Positions 9,730 through 19,618 are shown, numbered from the stretch's first letter. The stretch: DNA of 64,000 nucleotides from Pseudomonas sp. ERMR1:02 (GCF_002277815.1 NZ_NKJI01000005.1:124001-188000), one strand, 5' to 3'. Notes: a model not told the origin generated them from the sequence alone. A program made the numbers and translations.

Positions 9730-10391
9730 ATTTTCCTCAGCTTGGTGCTTGGGACTTTAGAGCGTTCAGTCGCCGAGCCTACGTACAGACCTTCAGGGTC
9801 GGCATCTGCCAAAAGCAAAGCGCCTGCTCCGACGACACACCGCTCACCTACTTTGATGTGGTCGCGCAGCGTTGCGTTAACGCCTATGAAGCATTGCTCG
9901 CCAATTTCGACTCCGCCAGAAATCACCACATGTGAAGCGATGAATGTGTGATCCTTGATGGTGGAATGGTGACCGATATGATTTCCGCTCCACAATGTCA
10001 CGTTGTTGCCGAGAGTGGCGAAGGGTTGAATGGTGTTGTCTTCCAGAACGAAACAATTTTCACCAATTCGTCCCTCATTAAGAACCGTCGCATGGGAACT
10101 GACAAAACTTGCGAACCGGTAGCCCATTGCTTTTCCGGCGAGATATTTTTCTTTTCGTACAGCATTGAGTTTTGAGTAACTGAGAGCAGCAAACAGTTCA
10201 AATTTTTCGGGAGGGTAATGAGTAGCGAGTTCCTCGAACGGGCACACCGGGAGCCCGCAGAAAACTGTATCGCCCATGTAGGCAGCGTCAACTGAAAATG
10301 CGACTACTTCGTAATTTGAGTCAGAAGAGAAATAGAAGTGTGCAAGTTGAGCAATATCGCCCGCGCCGAAAATGACAAGACGTTTCTTCAT
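9726..10391 (-). CDS. NeuD-like sugar O/N-acyltransferase
   Basis: A 221-residue two-part enzyme. The N-terminal part is Rossmann-like (LVIFGAGDIAQLAHFYF), as in the NeuD/PglD family. From about residue 95 the chain runs in hexapeptide repeats of a left-handed beta-helix (IGENCFVLEDNTIQPF, GNNVTLWSGNHIGHH, IGVNATLRDHIKVG). The His of GNHIGHHS fits the catalytic base position. Such enzymes transfer an acyl group to a sugar hydroxyl or amine. Placed beside a dTDP-sugar aminotransferase, N- or O-acylation of the new amino sugar is likely. Its stop and start share 4-base ATGA-type overlaps with both neighbours. Confidence 0.82.
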   Translation of the reverse strand: MKKRLVIFGAGDIAQLAHFYFSSDSNYEVVAFSVDAAYMGDTVFCGLPVCPFEELATHYPPEKFELFAALSYSKLNAVRKEKYLAGKAMGYRFASFVSSHATVLNEGRIGENCFVLEDNTIQPFATLGNNVTLWSGNHIGHHSTIKDHTFIASHVVISGGVEIGEQCFIGVNATLRDHIKVGERCVVGAGALLLADADPEGLYVGSATERSKVPSTKLRKI

Positions 10392-11023
10392 GGTTGCTTC
10401 CTAACCAGGATGGTGAATTCGTAAAGATCATAATCATGAAGCAATGCGACATTGCGCGAATAACGGCGTTTACAGAGATCGAAGAGCGCGCAAGGATCGG
10501 CGTAATACAAATAATCACGCATTTTGTCGGCGTCAGAGTAGGACGTCAGGCAATTGAACGCGAATCCGAGGCGACTGGTTTTGTCGAGAGTATCAAGTAC
10601 CCCTTCGAGATAGGTTAACCATTCTGAGTCAGTTCTACCCAACCGAACGTTGAAGATCCCGCTCGCAATCCCGTAGTCTGCAATCCGCTCTGGTTCGCTT
10701 CCTACATGAAAACTTACATGCGCTTGACCTTCGTAGCGTATTTTTGCAGCGTTGATCATGTCTTCTGAAACGTCTATACCATTGTACGAAAATGCAGCAT
10801 GCCGCTCGCGCAAGAAGTCATAGAAAGCGCCGTAGCCGCTTCCGATGTCATTGATGGAGAAAGGCTTCTCGATGTTGATGATCTTATCGACTTGGCGAAA
10901 GCGCAGGTATTGCCCTTCCTTACCGTTCCAGTCCACCCCTTGCGGCGTTTCGCCGTGTTGGGCCAGCTTCGATGAGTAGTAGTCGGCAACTTCAGACAAA
11001 ATGCCAGATTTATCGCTTTCCAT
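10388..11023 (-). CDS. Class I SAM-dependent methyltransferase
   Basis: A 211-residue methyltransferase. SAM-binding motif I is NDIGSGYGAFYDFL near residue 58, the acidic residue ending strand 2 is in YNGIDVSEDMI, and a post-I region follows. It lacks membrane segments. In this operon it may methylate the sugar or its acyl group. It overlaps the upstream glycosyltransferase gene by 14 bases and the downstream acyltransferase by 4, which argues for translational coupling. The acceptor is not predictable from sequence. Confidence 0.82.
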   Translation of the reverse strand: MESDKSGILSEVADYYSSKLAQHGETPQGVDWNGKEGQYLRFRQVDKIINIEKPFSINDIGSGYGAFYDFLRERHAAFSYNGIDVSEDMINAAKIRYEGQAHVSFHVGSEPERIADYGIASGIFNVRLGRTDSEWLTYLEGVLDTLDKTSRLGFAFNCLTSYSDADKMRDYLYYADPCALFDLCKRRYSRNVALLHDYDLYEFTILVRKQP

Positions 11024-11933
11024 GAACGTGCCTCACAATGGTGTAGGGACGCTGTTTGGTTTCGGAAAATATTTTTGATAAATAAATTCCGACGATACCA
11101 ATAAAGGAAATGATCATCCCACCCAGTAGCCAGATGGACGCCATGACGGATGTCCATCCGTCCACGGGCGTGGCCAGCGTCAATTTGATGATGAGTAAGT
11201 AAATAATATAAACGCAGGATAAAAGCGAAATGCCAAGGCCAATGTAGAAGATGCCAATCAGCGGCGCATTGCTGAACGAAGTTACAGAGTTGACAAGTAG
11301 CGACATTTTTCTGCGAAACGTATAGGTCGTTTCACTGGTGCTGTGTTTCTTTACAAGACTCGGGCTTTGAATGAAGCCGGTTATATGCCACAGGCCTGCC
11401 ATGAAGACTTCACGCTCCTGGTGACTGAGCAGAGCGTCCACGTAACGGCGCGTCATCAATCGGGCAGTCACGATGTTTTCGGGCAGATTTAGGCCTGTGA
11501 GCAGCCTGAACAGGCCATAGAACCAGCGGCCGCTGATGCGCTCGACGAAGTTGCCTTTCCGTCGCTCCTGCACACCATAAATCACATCGCTGTTGTCCTC
11601 GGCCATTTGTTGCGCGAAAGCGAGCAACCACTCGGGTTCCTCTTCCAGGTCGCTGTCGATTAGGAAAATCCGCTCACCGTTGGCATGGGCCAGACCGGTC
11701 ATCATGGCTTTGTGATGACCAAAATTGCGCGACAGGTCAACGACGATTACGTGCTGATCCTGCTCAGTCAGCTGCACGCCGGTCTCAAGACTGTTATCGG
11801 GTGAGCCGTCGTTTACAAGGATAATTTCATAATCGTCCCCCACCAGCGCTTGAGCGGCGGCAGTGGCTCGTCGGTAAAATTCGGCGAGGTAAGCGGCCGA
11901 CTGATAAAGCGTCGCAACAATCGAGAGTTTCAT
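11010..11933 (-). CDS. GtrB-type family 2 glycosyltransferase (polyprenyl-phosphate sugar synthase)
   Basis: A 307-residue GT-A enzyme. It opens [20 protein letters not shown], has the [10 protein letters not shown] donor site, and a [10 protein letters not shown] metal-binding Asp motif near residue 94. Two transmembrane helices near the C-terminus ([15 protein letters not shown] and [17 protein letters not shown]) are the hallmark of GtrB/DPM-type enzymes. These transfer a sugar from a nucleotide carrier to undecaprenyl phosphate at the inner face of the membrane. The presence of GtrA in the same operon fits. It shares a 4-base overlap with the WbqC gene upstream. Confidence 0.88.
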   Translation of the reverse strand: MKLSIVATLYQSAAYLAEFYRRATAAAQALVGDDYEIILVNDGSPDNSLETGVQLTEQDQHVIVVDLSRNFGHHKAMMTGLAHANGERIFLIDSDLEEEPEWLLAFAQQMAEDNSDVIYGVQERRKGNFVERISGRWFYGLFRLLTGLNLPENIVTARLMTRRYVDALLSHQEREVFMAGLWHITGFIQSPSLVKKHSTSETTYTFRRKMSLLVNSVTSFSNAPLIGIFYIGLGISLLSCVYIIYLLIIKLTLATPVDGWTSVMASIWLLGGMIISFIGIVGIYLSKIFSETKQRPYTIVRHVHGKR

Positions 11934-12631
11934 CGGCGTATGAATTTCATATAGTTAGGTGCTTCTTTCCCACAATTGAATAGTAAGTCAAGAATCGTCA
12001 CGTTGTGGGAGAAATCTCCCCAGAGCTGAGGATATTCTGGATAACCGGAATAGTCGAACCAGCTGAGGTGAATACCTCGGTCGGAGAACACATCGGCCAC
12101 CACGTAATCACGGGCTGCCGGGCCTGAAATATACTCAGTTGCGCCTGCTTGCACGCAAAGGTCAGCCAGACGCTCGGTTTTGCCGTCACTCAATATGTAG
12201 TCAGATGAGTTACTAATACGTGTTGTAATGCCCAAGTAGCTACAGATGGCTTCTAAAAAAGCCCTGTTCAGGTCAGATAGTCGTACGTAAGTTCTTAAAT
12301 AGAGAGGCTCGAGCCAAGCTCCAATTTCTTCAAAGTGTGGTGAGCGACGATAATTCTGCTGCAGTGATTTCCAGTGTGCGGACGCCCAATCAAACCCTTC
12401 AATTTCTGTTTCGAAAATGGTTTGATGGTATTTTCCTTTGACTTTAACTGGGACAGTCAGCCACTGCAGGCCTTGTGGTGTTTTGATCTGATTACGATTG
12501 CGCCAGTCACGCCGCGTGTACTGCATATCATCGTAGATGACGAACTCATCGACAGCGGAAATCATGTCAAAGTAACCCTTCCAGGGTATGTAGTTGGATT
12601 GCACTATAGCGATTTTTTTCATTTCACCCAT
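11930..12631 (-). CDS. WbqC-family protein
   Basis: A 233-residue soluble protein with the WbqC opening [18 protein letters not shown] and the internal segments [15 protein letters not shown] and [13 protein letters not shown]. The family is common in O-antigen and capsule loci; its reaction is not firmly known to me. Start ATG 12631 has an AGAGG site 5 bases upstream; a second ATG at 12622 (MKKIAIV) has GGGTGA before it and is an alternative. It ends in an ATGA overlap with the glycosyltransferase gene. Confidence 0.88.
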   Translation of the reverse strand: MGEMKKIAIVQSNYIPWKGYFDMISAVDEFVIYDDMQYTRRDWRNRNQIKTPQGLQWLTVPVKVKGKYHQTIFETEIEGFDWASAHWKSLQQNYRRSPHFEEIGAWLEPLYLRTYVRLSDLNRAFLEAICSYLGITTRISNSSDYILSDGKTERLADLCVQAGATEYISGPAARDYVVADVFSDRGIHLSWFDYSGYPEYPQLWGDFSHNVTILDLLFNCGKEAPNYMKFIRR

Positions 12632-12660
12632 TTGCCTCTTGAGCTAATAGGAACAACGAT

Positions 12661-14298
12661 TTAAAAGTCATTTAAATTAACACAGCAATAGCCCATGTCG
12701 TCACTTTTCTGCTTCGAGCGGAACTGTTGTGGCATCCATTCGCAGCGAGAAATCAATCCGGGGCTATGTATTTTTTTCAAGAATGGCAATAGTCGACCAT
12801 TGGTCAAGTCTCCGCCAAATCCATATTCCGATACGTATAGAGTATGTATAGGTTTTTTCGCTTGAACAAAAACGAAGTACGTCATGTGGTCGACAACCAT
12901 GTTTTGAGTGTCTTTGAACGGCAATTCGCAAGAATGACCGAGCTTTTCTATGGATCTCAAATGTGATTGAACATCAAAAACCGGGATGGACAAAGGCTGT
13001 CCTGGTAACGTTGCTGTTGCGGAATAGGAGTTTTTAACTAAGGCGGGGAGTGTCTTGGTCAACAGGGTCAACATCGAAATTATGGATATTGTCAGGATTA
13101 TGAAATAACCATAACTCAGGTATTTAGACGGTCTTGGTGAAGGTGAGGATTGCAATAGCAAGGCTGCCAGGATTACGGATACCGGTAGAAATTGAGTTCC
13201 GGAATAGAAGTTTTGAATGTTGAAAAACAGTGCGTTGACAACGTCTGCTGCTGACAGTGATGCAGCCAACGCGAGCGGTATGGTAAGTTTTCGCATTAAA
13301 GCTCGGGCAACAAAAAAAATGGCGCTAGCGATGTGTGTGCCGATGATGAACGAATAAAGCAGATATTTTATTACGAAGTTCAAACTTAACAGAAATATGC
13401 TGCTTTCTTCCATGGGGGGCAGCCAGCCGGATTGCGAAACAGGGTTAAAGGTCAAATGTGTAATAACCCTTTCCGGGAATTCCAAAAGATTTGTCATGGC
13501 CGCCTGAAAAAACTCAGAAGGCGCTGTAAATAACATCCTCGGAAGCAACGTGTTGGCTGCCAGCATTGCTTGCATCGCAGGTGCATCGATGCAGGCCGCA
13601 ATGGCGTTCGACTCATGAAGCACTTGATAGAATAAAATTAATGCGTAGGTCAGTAGAGCGAAGCGGATCAGCCTATGGTAGGTCTCTGTTGTAATCCAAA
13701 GTGCGATAAGCAGAAACGGTAGAAAGAACAGGCTTTTTGGATGTGCATAAAAAAAACACGAAAGAATTAGGGCAAATAACAATGCTCCCGCGGATTGTGT
13801 TTTTAAAGTCTTTTTGTCCTTAAAATAAATGGCGGTCAGGCAAAAAGTCAAAATCGGCAGTGTCATGAATTGTTCGGAGCGAGAGAGGTCCAGCAGGTAC
13901 GGCAATATGCCCAAGGCTGAAAATGCCACGAAGCCGGCAAGACGCCTGACCGAAGATGTGTTTTCGTTTGTTTGTTTGAAAGTCCAGTATGCCAGTAGTG
14001 CTAGCCAGACAATGGATAGTGTTATTCCACTTAATCTTATTCCAAGCGGACCCAAGTTTGAGTAAATTGCTGAAAATAAAATGGCAGCAGGATAGAAAAC
14101 AATGGCAACAGTCCTGTCAGCCATCGTTGAGCATTGCGGGAAGAAAGAAACCAGGTTTTGATCTTCCAGAAAAAATCTGGAAACGTTCCACTTGGTCACT
14201 GCTTCGTCAGAATAAAGCGGTATGAAAATCCCGCTGAGTAACGCGAAAATAAATAATCCGATAACCGTAAGCGGAATTACATTTATTTTTCGGTACAT
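12661..14298 (-). CDS. Large polytopic membrane protein, GT-C-like glycosyltransferase
   Basis: A 545-residue integral membrane protein with about 10-12 transmembrane segments. The first external loop after the first helix carries an acidic pair (LYSDEAVTKW), as in GT-C glycosyltransferases such as ArnT. A periplasmic C-terminal portion of about 120 residues (from PVFDVQSHL) follows the last helix. In gtr-type clusters a protein like this takes the flipped lipid-linked sugar and attaches it to the target glycan in the periplasm. The DNA is noticeably AT-richer than the flanks, a sign of transfer. No signature fixes the family, so the assignment rests on topology and context. Confidence 0.65.
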   Translation of the reverse strand: MYRKINVIPLTVIGLFIFALLSGIFIPLYSDEAVTKWNVSRFFLEDQNLVSFFPQCSTMADRTVAIVFYPAAILFSAIYSNLGPLGIRLSGITLSIVWLALLAYWTFKQTNENTSSVRRLAGFVAFSALGILPYLLDLSRSEQFMTLPILTFCLTAIYFKDKKTLKTQSAGALLFALILSCFFYAHPKSLFFLPFLLIALWITTETYHRLIRFALLTYALILFYQVLHESNAIAACIDAPAMQAMLAANTLLPRMLFTAPSEFFQAAMTNLLEFPERVITHLTFNPVSQSGWLPPMEESSIFLLSLNFVIKYLLYSFIIGTHIASAIFFVARALMRKLTIPLALAASLSAADVVNALFFNIQNFYSGTQFLPVSVILAALLLQSSPSPRPSKYLSYGYFIILTISIISMLTLLTKTLPALVKNSYSATATLPGQPLSIPVFDVQSHLRSIEKLGHSCELPFKDTQNMVVDHMTYFVFVQAKKPIHTLYVSEYGFGGDLTNGRLLPFLKKIHSPGLISRCEWMPQQFRSKQKSDDMGYCCVNLNDF

Positions 14299-14405
14299 TG
14301 TTACTGCCTTGTGTGTTGGTCGGTTCGGGCTTGAAAAATGTCTAGGCGTTATGCCGGGATGACCACTACCTTTCCGGTAAAGAATTAGTGGTCAGGTAAT
14401 TATGA

Positions 14406-15572
14406 TCAGGGATGTGTATAAGTTTTTGTTGGTTGAGTGACTGCATTTAATAACACATCAACTATCCGGGACTGTTGCTGCTCAGTCAAGCCTACCCAGA
14501 GGGGTAATCGGATCAGCCGTTCGGATTGATGATTAGTTACCGAAAGTTCCCCATGTGTCCGGCCATAACGTTTTCCCCCTGGAGAAGAATGTAAAGGGAC
14601 ATAATGAAAGACAGCGTCGACCGAGTTTTTCTTTAAATCACTCAAAACTCTATTGCGGTCTAATTCAGGGTTGAGCAACACGTAGTACATGTGCGCATTG
14701 TGTTCACATTCAGCCGGTATTAGTGGGCGTCTTAAAATGCCTTTCTGCTCAAGAGATTCGAGCAATATGTGATAGTGCTGCCAGCTTGTAAGGCGTCGGG
14801 AAGTTATTGATTTCGCTTCTTCCAACTGGGCCCAAAGGAACGCTGCCGTCAGTTCTCCCGGCAGGAAAGAAGAACCGACCTCTTGCCATGTGTACTTATC
14901 GATTTCTCCACGGAAAAAGCGGCTACGATCAGTACCCTTTTCTCGAATGATTTCAGCCCGCAACGCCAAGCTGCCGTCATTTACTAATAAAGCGCCACCC
15001 TCTCCTGAAATTACATTCTTCGTTTCGTGAAAGCTGAACGCTCCCAAGTCACCGATACTTCCTAATGCCCGCCCCTTATAGCTGGCCATTACCCCTTGGG
15101 CGGCATCTTCCACGACTTTCAGGCCGTGGCGGCGAGCGATTTCCATGAGGGTATCCATCTCGCAAGCAACGCCGGCGTAGTGGACTGGTAGGATGGCCTT
15201 CGTGCGGGGCGTAATCGCTTCTTCAACCAGTCGTTCGTCGAGGTTAAGAGTGTCGGTCCTTATGTCAACGAACACCGGAACCGCGCCGCGCAGGACAAAG
15301 GCATTGGCGGTGGAGACAAAGGTATAGGACGGCATGATGACTTCGTCACCGGGCTGTATGTCCAACAGCAGTGCAGCCATTTCCAAAGCAGCCGTGCAAG
15401 AGTGTGTGAGAAGCGCTTTTACGGAACCAGTCATTTCCTCAAGCAAGCGGTGGCACTTCTTGGTGAATGGGCCGTCACCGGCGAGCACGTTGGCAAGCTT
15501 TGCCTGTTCAATGTAATAAAATTCCTTACCTGTCATGTAAGGACGATTGAACGGGATCTTTTCGATGCTCAC
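14406..15572 (-). CDS. wecE: dTDP-4-amino-4,6-dideoxygalactose transaminase-type aminotransferase
   Basis: A 388-residue PLP-dependent sugar aminotransferase of the DegT/DnrJ/EryC1 family, closest in appearance to WecE/RffA. It contains PFNRPYMTGKEFYYI, the LTHSCTAALEMAALLL cofactor loop, VVEDAAQGVMASYKGR, and the lysine in SFHETKNVISGEGGA that would bind PLP. WecE converts dTDP-4-keto-6-deoxyglucose to dTDP-Fuc4N. That keto sugar is the product of RmlB, encoded near 30 kb here. It is first in the eight-gene operon, with a 107-base gap to the next gene. The amino-sugar epimer formed cannot be proven from sequence. Confidence 0.85.
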   Translation of the reverse strand: MSIEKIPFNRPYMTGKEFYYIEQAKLANVLAGDGPFTKKCHRLLEEMTGSVKALLTHSCTAALEMAALLLDIQPGDEVIMPSYTFVSTANAFVLRGAVPVFVDIRTDTLNLDERLVEEAITPRTKAILPVHYAGVACEMDTLMEIARRHGLKVVEDAAQGVMASYKGRALGSIGDLGAFSFHETKNVISGEGGALLVNDGSLALRAEIIREKGTDRSRFFRGEIDKYTWQEVGSSFLPGELTAAFLWAQLEEAKSITSRRLTSWQHYHILLESLEQKGILRRPLIPAECEHNAHMYYVLLNPELDRNRVLSDLKKNSVDAVFHYVPLHSSPGGKRYGRTHGELSVTNHQSERLIRLPLWVGLTEQQQSRIVDVLLNAVTQPTKTYTHP

Positions 15573-15928
15573 GCGCTATGCCTCCGGGTCTGTTTTTCTT
15601 GTAGTGAATCAGCCAGTAGATTTTGGCGCTCTGGTTTGTGATCCGTGCGGTCTGACATTTAATGAAAGGGCCACTATATGATGCGCTGCCAGGCATTTTC
15701 GGTTGCTGCGATCATAGCTTAACTATCCTTCAAACCCACAATCTCCCATAGCGACGGCCAATGGCTTGTGTCACGTAGAGTCTTCAATATCTCCATCACG
15801 AGTAGGCTCGCTCCCACTCTGGATCTCGACCGTATGCGAGCTCAGTGCGCACTGAAGTCGATTGCTTGCGATAAGCAAGACACAGTTTTCGCTTTATTCT
15901 GGCCATTCAACTTCAGGAACCAACACAG
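15573..15928. promoter_or_regulatory. Divergent intergenic region upstream of the sugar operon and the thioesterase gene
   Basis: This gap must hold the promoters of the minus-strand sugar operon and the plus-strand thioesterase gene. On the minus strand CATATAGT near 15680 could serve as a -10 element. I see no good -35 partner, no JUMPstart-like motif and no small gene. Confidence 0.4.
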
Positions 15929-16360
15929 ATGTCCAACCCGACACCCCAACGCACCGACTACCCCCACTTCCAACCCATCACCACCCGCTGGCATGACAAC
16001 GACGCCTACGGTCACGTCAACAACGTCACCTACTACAGCTTTTTCGACACGGCAGTGAACACCTACCTGATCGAAGTCGGTGGCCTGGATATCCATGATG
16101 GCGAGGTGGTAGGTTTTGTTGTGAGTTCGGCGTGCGATTACTTTGCTTCCATCGCGTTCCCTGACCGGATCGAGATAGGTCTGCGGGTAGGCAAACTGGG
16201 CAACAGCTCGGTGCAGTATGAGTTGGCGGTGTTCAAGCAAGGGGAAGATGAGGGCTGCGCAGCGGGGCGCTTTGTGCATGTGTTTGTCGACCGTGCATCG
16301 AACCAGCCTGTAGCGATTCCGGCCGGATTGCGCAATGCCCTGGAGCGTTTGGTGGTTTAG
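15929..16360 (+). CDS. Acyl-CoA thioesterase, 4HBT hot-dog fold
   Basis: A 143-residue hot-dog enzyme of the 4-hydroxybenzoyl-CoA thioesterase/YbgC type. The active-site stretch WHDNDAYGHVNNVTYYSFFDTA carries the catalytic Asp and the HVNN segment of the family. It would hydrolyse a short or aromatic acyl-CoA in the cytoplasm; the substrate is unknown. An AGGAA site precedes the ATG. It ends at a shared terminator with the convergent glycine-zipper gene. Confidence 0.85.
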   Translation: MSNPTPQRTDYPHFQPITTRWHDNDAYGHVNNVTYYSFFDTAVNTYLIEVGGLDIHDGEVVGFVVSSACDYFASIAFPDRIEIGLRVGKLGNSSVQYELAVFKQGEDEGCAAGRFVHVFVDRASNQPVAIPAGLRNALERLVV

Positions 16361-16372
16361 TTCAGGCAAAAA

Positions 16373-16398
16373 AAATCGCAGCCCTTGGGCTGCGATTT
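16373..16398. terminator. Bidirectional intrinsic terminator
   Basis: AAATCGCAGCCC and GGGCTGCGATTT form a perfect 12-bp stem around a TT turn, with an A run before and T-rich sequence after. It serves the convergent thioesterase and glycine-zipper genes. Confidence 0.85.
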
Positions 16399-16426
16399 CT
16401 TAGCTACCAGCAAAACCGCTTAGATA

Positions 16427-16918
16427 TTAATCGCGATCACGGTAGTACTTGTGGTGCTTGTGATGTCCATAGGCATGGCCGCGACCCCGATGGTCGTCAC
16501 GGTAGTAACGACGATCATCATGGCCACGATAGGAGCGACGATCGTTATCTTCCTCGTTGCTCTTGTTGCCCATGTAGTTGCCCAGCGCGCCGCCAGCGCC
16601 GCCGCCTGCTGCGGAGCCGATCAGGCTGCCGCTTGTGCCGCCCATGCTGCGGCCAACCACGTTACCGCCTGCAGCGCCCAACGCACCACCAATGGCGGCT
16701 TCGCCACGGCTGTGTTTGTTCGCGCCGACTGCGCTACCACCCGCGCCACCCAGGGCCGCGCCGATGGTTGAACCTGTATTGCCGCCAAGTGACTGGCCGA
16801 CGACCGAGCCTAAAACCCCGCCCAATGCGCCGCCCACACCTGCTTCGGTGGTGCCGCCAGCAGAAGCAATGCCACTGACCAGGCCAAGGGACAACAAGAG
16901 AATCGAGGAGAACTTCAT
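16427..16918 (-). CDS. Secreted glycine-zipper protein
   Basis: A 163-residue protein with a clear signal peptide (MKFSSILLLSLGLVSGIASA) and then about 90 residues of GxxxG-type repeats (GGALGGVLGSVVGQSLGG, repeated three times). The C-terminal tail is highly charged and rich in His, Arg, Asp and Tyr (residues 120-163). Glycine zippers pack into membranes, so a location at the outer membrane is likely. The His/Asp-rich tail could bind metal, but that is inference. It stands alone, with a shared terminator downstream. Confidence 0.8.
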   Translation of the reverse strand: MKFSSILLLSLGLVSGIASAGGTTEAGVGGALGGVLGSVVGQSLGGNTGSTIGAALGGAGGSAVGANKHSRGEAAIGGALGAAGGNVVGRSMGGTSGSLIGSAAGGGAGGALGNYMGNKSNEEDNDRRSYRGHDDRRYYRDDHRGRGHAYGHHKHHKYYRDRD

Positions 16919-17076
16919 GGAGGAACCTCAAGGGGATGACGGCGCGATCCTGAGGCTGTGTCATGGACGTGACAATCGAAATCCGACGAGTAACACGACT
17001 TGAGCACATTTCTATAAGTTACTGTTTTTTGGGCGGAACTTAACGATTTTTCGCCGGTCTTTAGCTACTTCGGGAT

Positions 17077-17106
17077 GGCCGTTTTTGTGAAAAAACGGCC
17101 TTTTTT
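17077..17106 (+). terminator. Orphan intrinsic terminator, plus strand
   Basis: GGCCGTTTTT and AAAAACGGCC form a 10-bp stem around GTGA, followed directly by six T residues on the plus strand. No plus-strand gene ends nearby: the region 16919-17076 lies behind the minus-strand glycine-zipper gene. It may terminate a small RNA. Confidence 0.65.
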
Positions 17107-17158
17107 GTGGGCGATTGGAAAGTCGTCGGATATGGCCGGGATGTGTGTTGATAGGTCT

Positions 17159-17260
17159 GGCCTCTTCGCGGGCAAGCCTCGCTCCTACAAGTTCGAGTTT
17201 TATCCAATTCTCGGCGAATGACGCGAACCTGTAGGAGCGAGGCTTGCCCGCGAAGAGGCC
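17159..17260. repeat. Inverted pair of REP units
   Basis: The 31-base unit at 17159-17189 is repeated in perfect inverted orientation at 17230-17260. Both are Pseudomonas REP sequences (core GCGGGCAAGCCTCGCTCC), and the pair can fold into a long hairpin downstream of fdhF. Confidence 0.9.
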
Positions 17261-17270
17261 GGATATCGCG

Positions 17271-19618
17271 TTATGCCGACTTGGCTAAGATCAACCCCGT
17301 CTCACTCGCAGCCTCCAACCGAATCGCCACGAACTTCGACGTCGGCGTATGGCTGCCATCCCCGGTGCTCTCCAGCGGCACCAGCGGATTCACTTCCGGA
17401 TAGTACGCCGCCGCTTGCCCGGCCGGGATATCAAACGCCAGCAGGGTGAACCCCTTCACGCGACGCTCAACGCCATCGTCCCAGATCGACACGACGTCGG
17501 CCTTTTGCCCAGGCTTGAAGCCCAGGCGAATGATGTCGGCCTCGTTGACGAAAATCACATCGCGCTGACCTTTGACCCGCGATAACGGTCATTCAGGCCA
17601 TAGATCGTGGTGTTGTACTGATCGTGGGAGCGCATCGATTGCAGGATCAGGTCCGGCAATACGCCGGTGGCGCGGGTGCGTTCGTGTACCAGGTCCTTGG
17701 GCAAAACGTTGGGGCGGAAATTGGCTCGGCCTGATGCGGTGTTCCACTTGCGCGCACCGGCGCTGTTGCCGAGGTAGAACCCGCCCGGGTTCCTGACCTT
17801 CTCGTTGAAGTCCTTGAAGCCGGGAATGGTATCGGCAATCAGGTCGCGGATGCGGCTGTAGTCGGCCACCAACCAGTTCCAGTCCACCGGATGGCTGCCC
17901 AGCGTGGCAGCTGCGATGCCGGCAAGAATCGCCGGCTCCGAACGCATCTGGTTCGACAGCGGCTCCAACTGGCCATTGGAGGCGTGGACCATGCTGAACG
18001 AGTCTTCGACGGTTACCGCTTGCGGGCCTTCGGTTTGCCGGTCGATATCGGTCCGGCCCAGGCATGGCAGGATCAGCGCATCTTTACCGTGAGCCAGATG
18101 GCTGCGGTTGAGCTTGGTGCTGATCTGCACAGTCAGGTCGCAATTGGACAGGGCCTCGAAGGTCCGTGGGCTGTCGGGGGTGGCTTGGGCGAAGTTGCCG
18201 CCGAGGGCGACGAACACTTTTGCCCGACCTTCGGCCATGGCGTGGATCGCCTCGACCACGTTGTGACCGTTTTCACGGGGTACCTTAAACTGGAAGCGAT
18301 GCTCCAGCGCATCGAGGAACGCCACCGGCGGACGCTCGTTGATGCCCATGGTCCGGTCGCCTTGCACGTTACTGTGACCACGCACCGGGCACAGGCCGGC
18401 TCCCGGTCGGCCGATGTTGCCACGCAGCAGCATCAGGTTGGCGATTTCCTGGATGGTCGCCACCGAGTGGCGATGCTGGGTGATACCCATGGCCCAGCAC
18501 ATGATGACGTTCTTGCCCTCGGCGTACATGCGCGCCACTTGCTCGATCTCGACAAGAGGCAGGCCGGACTGCTCGATGATCTGCTCCCACGAGGTGTCGT
18601 CGATGACGGCCAGGTAATCCAGCACGTTGACGCTGTGTTCGTTGAGGAAATCGTGATCGAACACCGCCGGGGCGCCAGCCTTCTGCGCGTCGCGCTCCCA
18701 TAGCAACAGGAACTTCGCCATACCGCGCATGATCGCCATGTCGCCGCCCAGTGCCGGACGGAAGTACGCGGTGTTGGTCGGCTTGTCGCCGTTGGTGAGC
18801 ATTTCGATTGGGTGTTGCGGGTGCTGGAAACGTTCCAGGCCGCGTTCTTTGAGCGGGTTGATGCACACCACCTGCGCGCCGCGCTTCACCGCTTCACGCA
18901 GCGGTTCGAGCATCCGTGGGTGGTTGGTGCCGGGGTTCTGTCCCCAGACGAAAATTGCATCGGCGTGTTCGAAATCGTCGAAGGTCACGGTGCCTTTGCC
19001 GACGCCTACGCTCTGCGACAACGCGACGCCGCTGGCTTCGTGGCACATGTTCGAGCAGTCGGGGAAATTGTTGGTGCCATAGGCGCGCACGAACAATTGA
19101 TAGAGAAAAGCCGCTTCGTTGCTGGCACGTCCCGAGGTGTAGAACTCGGCCTGATCCGGGCTCGACAGGCCCTGCAAATGTTTGGCGATCAGCGCGAAGG
19201 CAGCGTCCCAACTGATCGGCTTGTAGCGATCGGTTTCGGCGTCATAGCTCATCGGCTCGGTCAGACGGCCCTGATATTCGAGCCAGTAGTCGCTCTGTTC
19301 CAGCAACGAGGTGACGCTGTGTTTGGCGAAGAATGCAGCGTCTACACGCCGTTTGGTCGCTTCCCAGTTCACCGCTTTGGCGCCGTTCTCGCAGAACGCC
19401 ACCATGCCACCTTCCTTGGAATCGCCCCATGCGCAACCGGGGCAGTCGAAGCCACCGTTTTTGTTGGTTTTGAGCATCATGCGCAGGTTTTTCAGCGCGT
19501 TGTCGCTAGTCAACCAGGCCTGGGCCACGCTGATCAGCGCGCCCCAGCCACCGGCCGCGCCTTTGTAGGGCTTGTAGCGGGGAACGGGTTTCTGCTCGGC
19601 TTGACGGTGTTGACTCAC
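17271..19618 (-). pseudogene. FdhF/YdeP-family molybdopterin oxidoreductase, one-base frameshift
   Basis: The intact product would be 782 residues, a bis-MGD oxidoreductase of the YdeP/FdhF-like family. Landmarks are the CPGCAWGDSKEGG segment near residue 60, NFPDCSNMCHEASG, and the molybdopterin-binding FVWGQNPGTNHPRM. The frame breaks at 17576-17578, where a run of three C (GGG on the coding strand) replaces the expected four. The 687-residue frame then ends after YRGSKVSAM, and the rest (DVIFVNEADIIRLGF onward) continues in the next frame to 17271. Restoring one G gives one continuous protein. It overlaps fdhD, its likely maturation factor. The break may be a sequence error. Confidence 0.88.
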
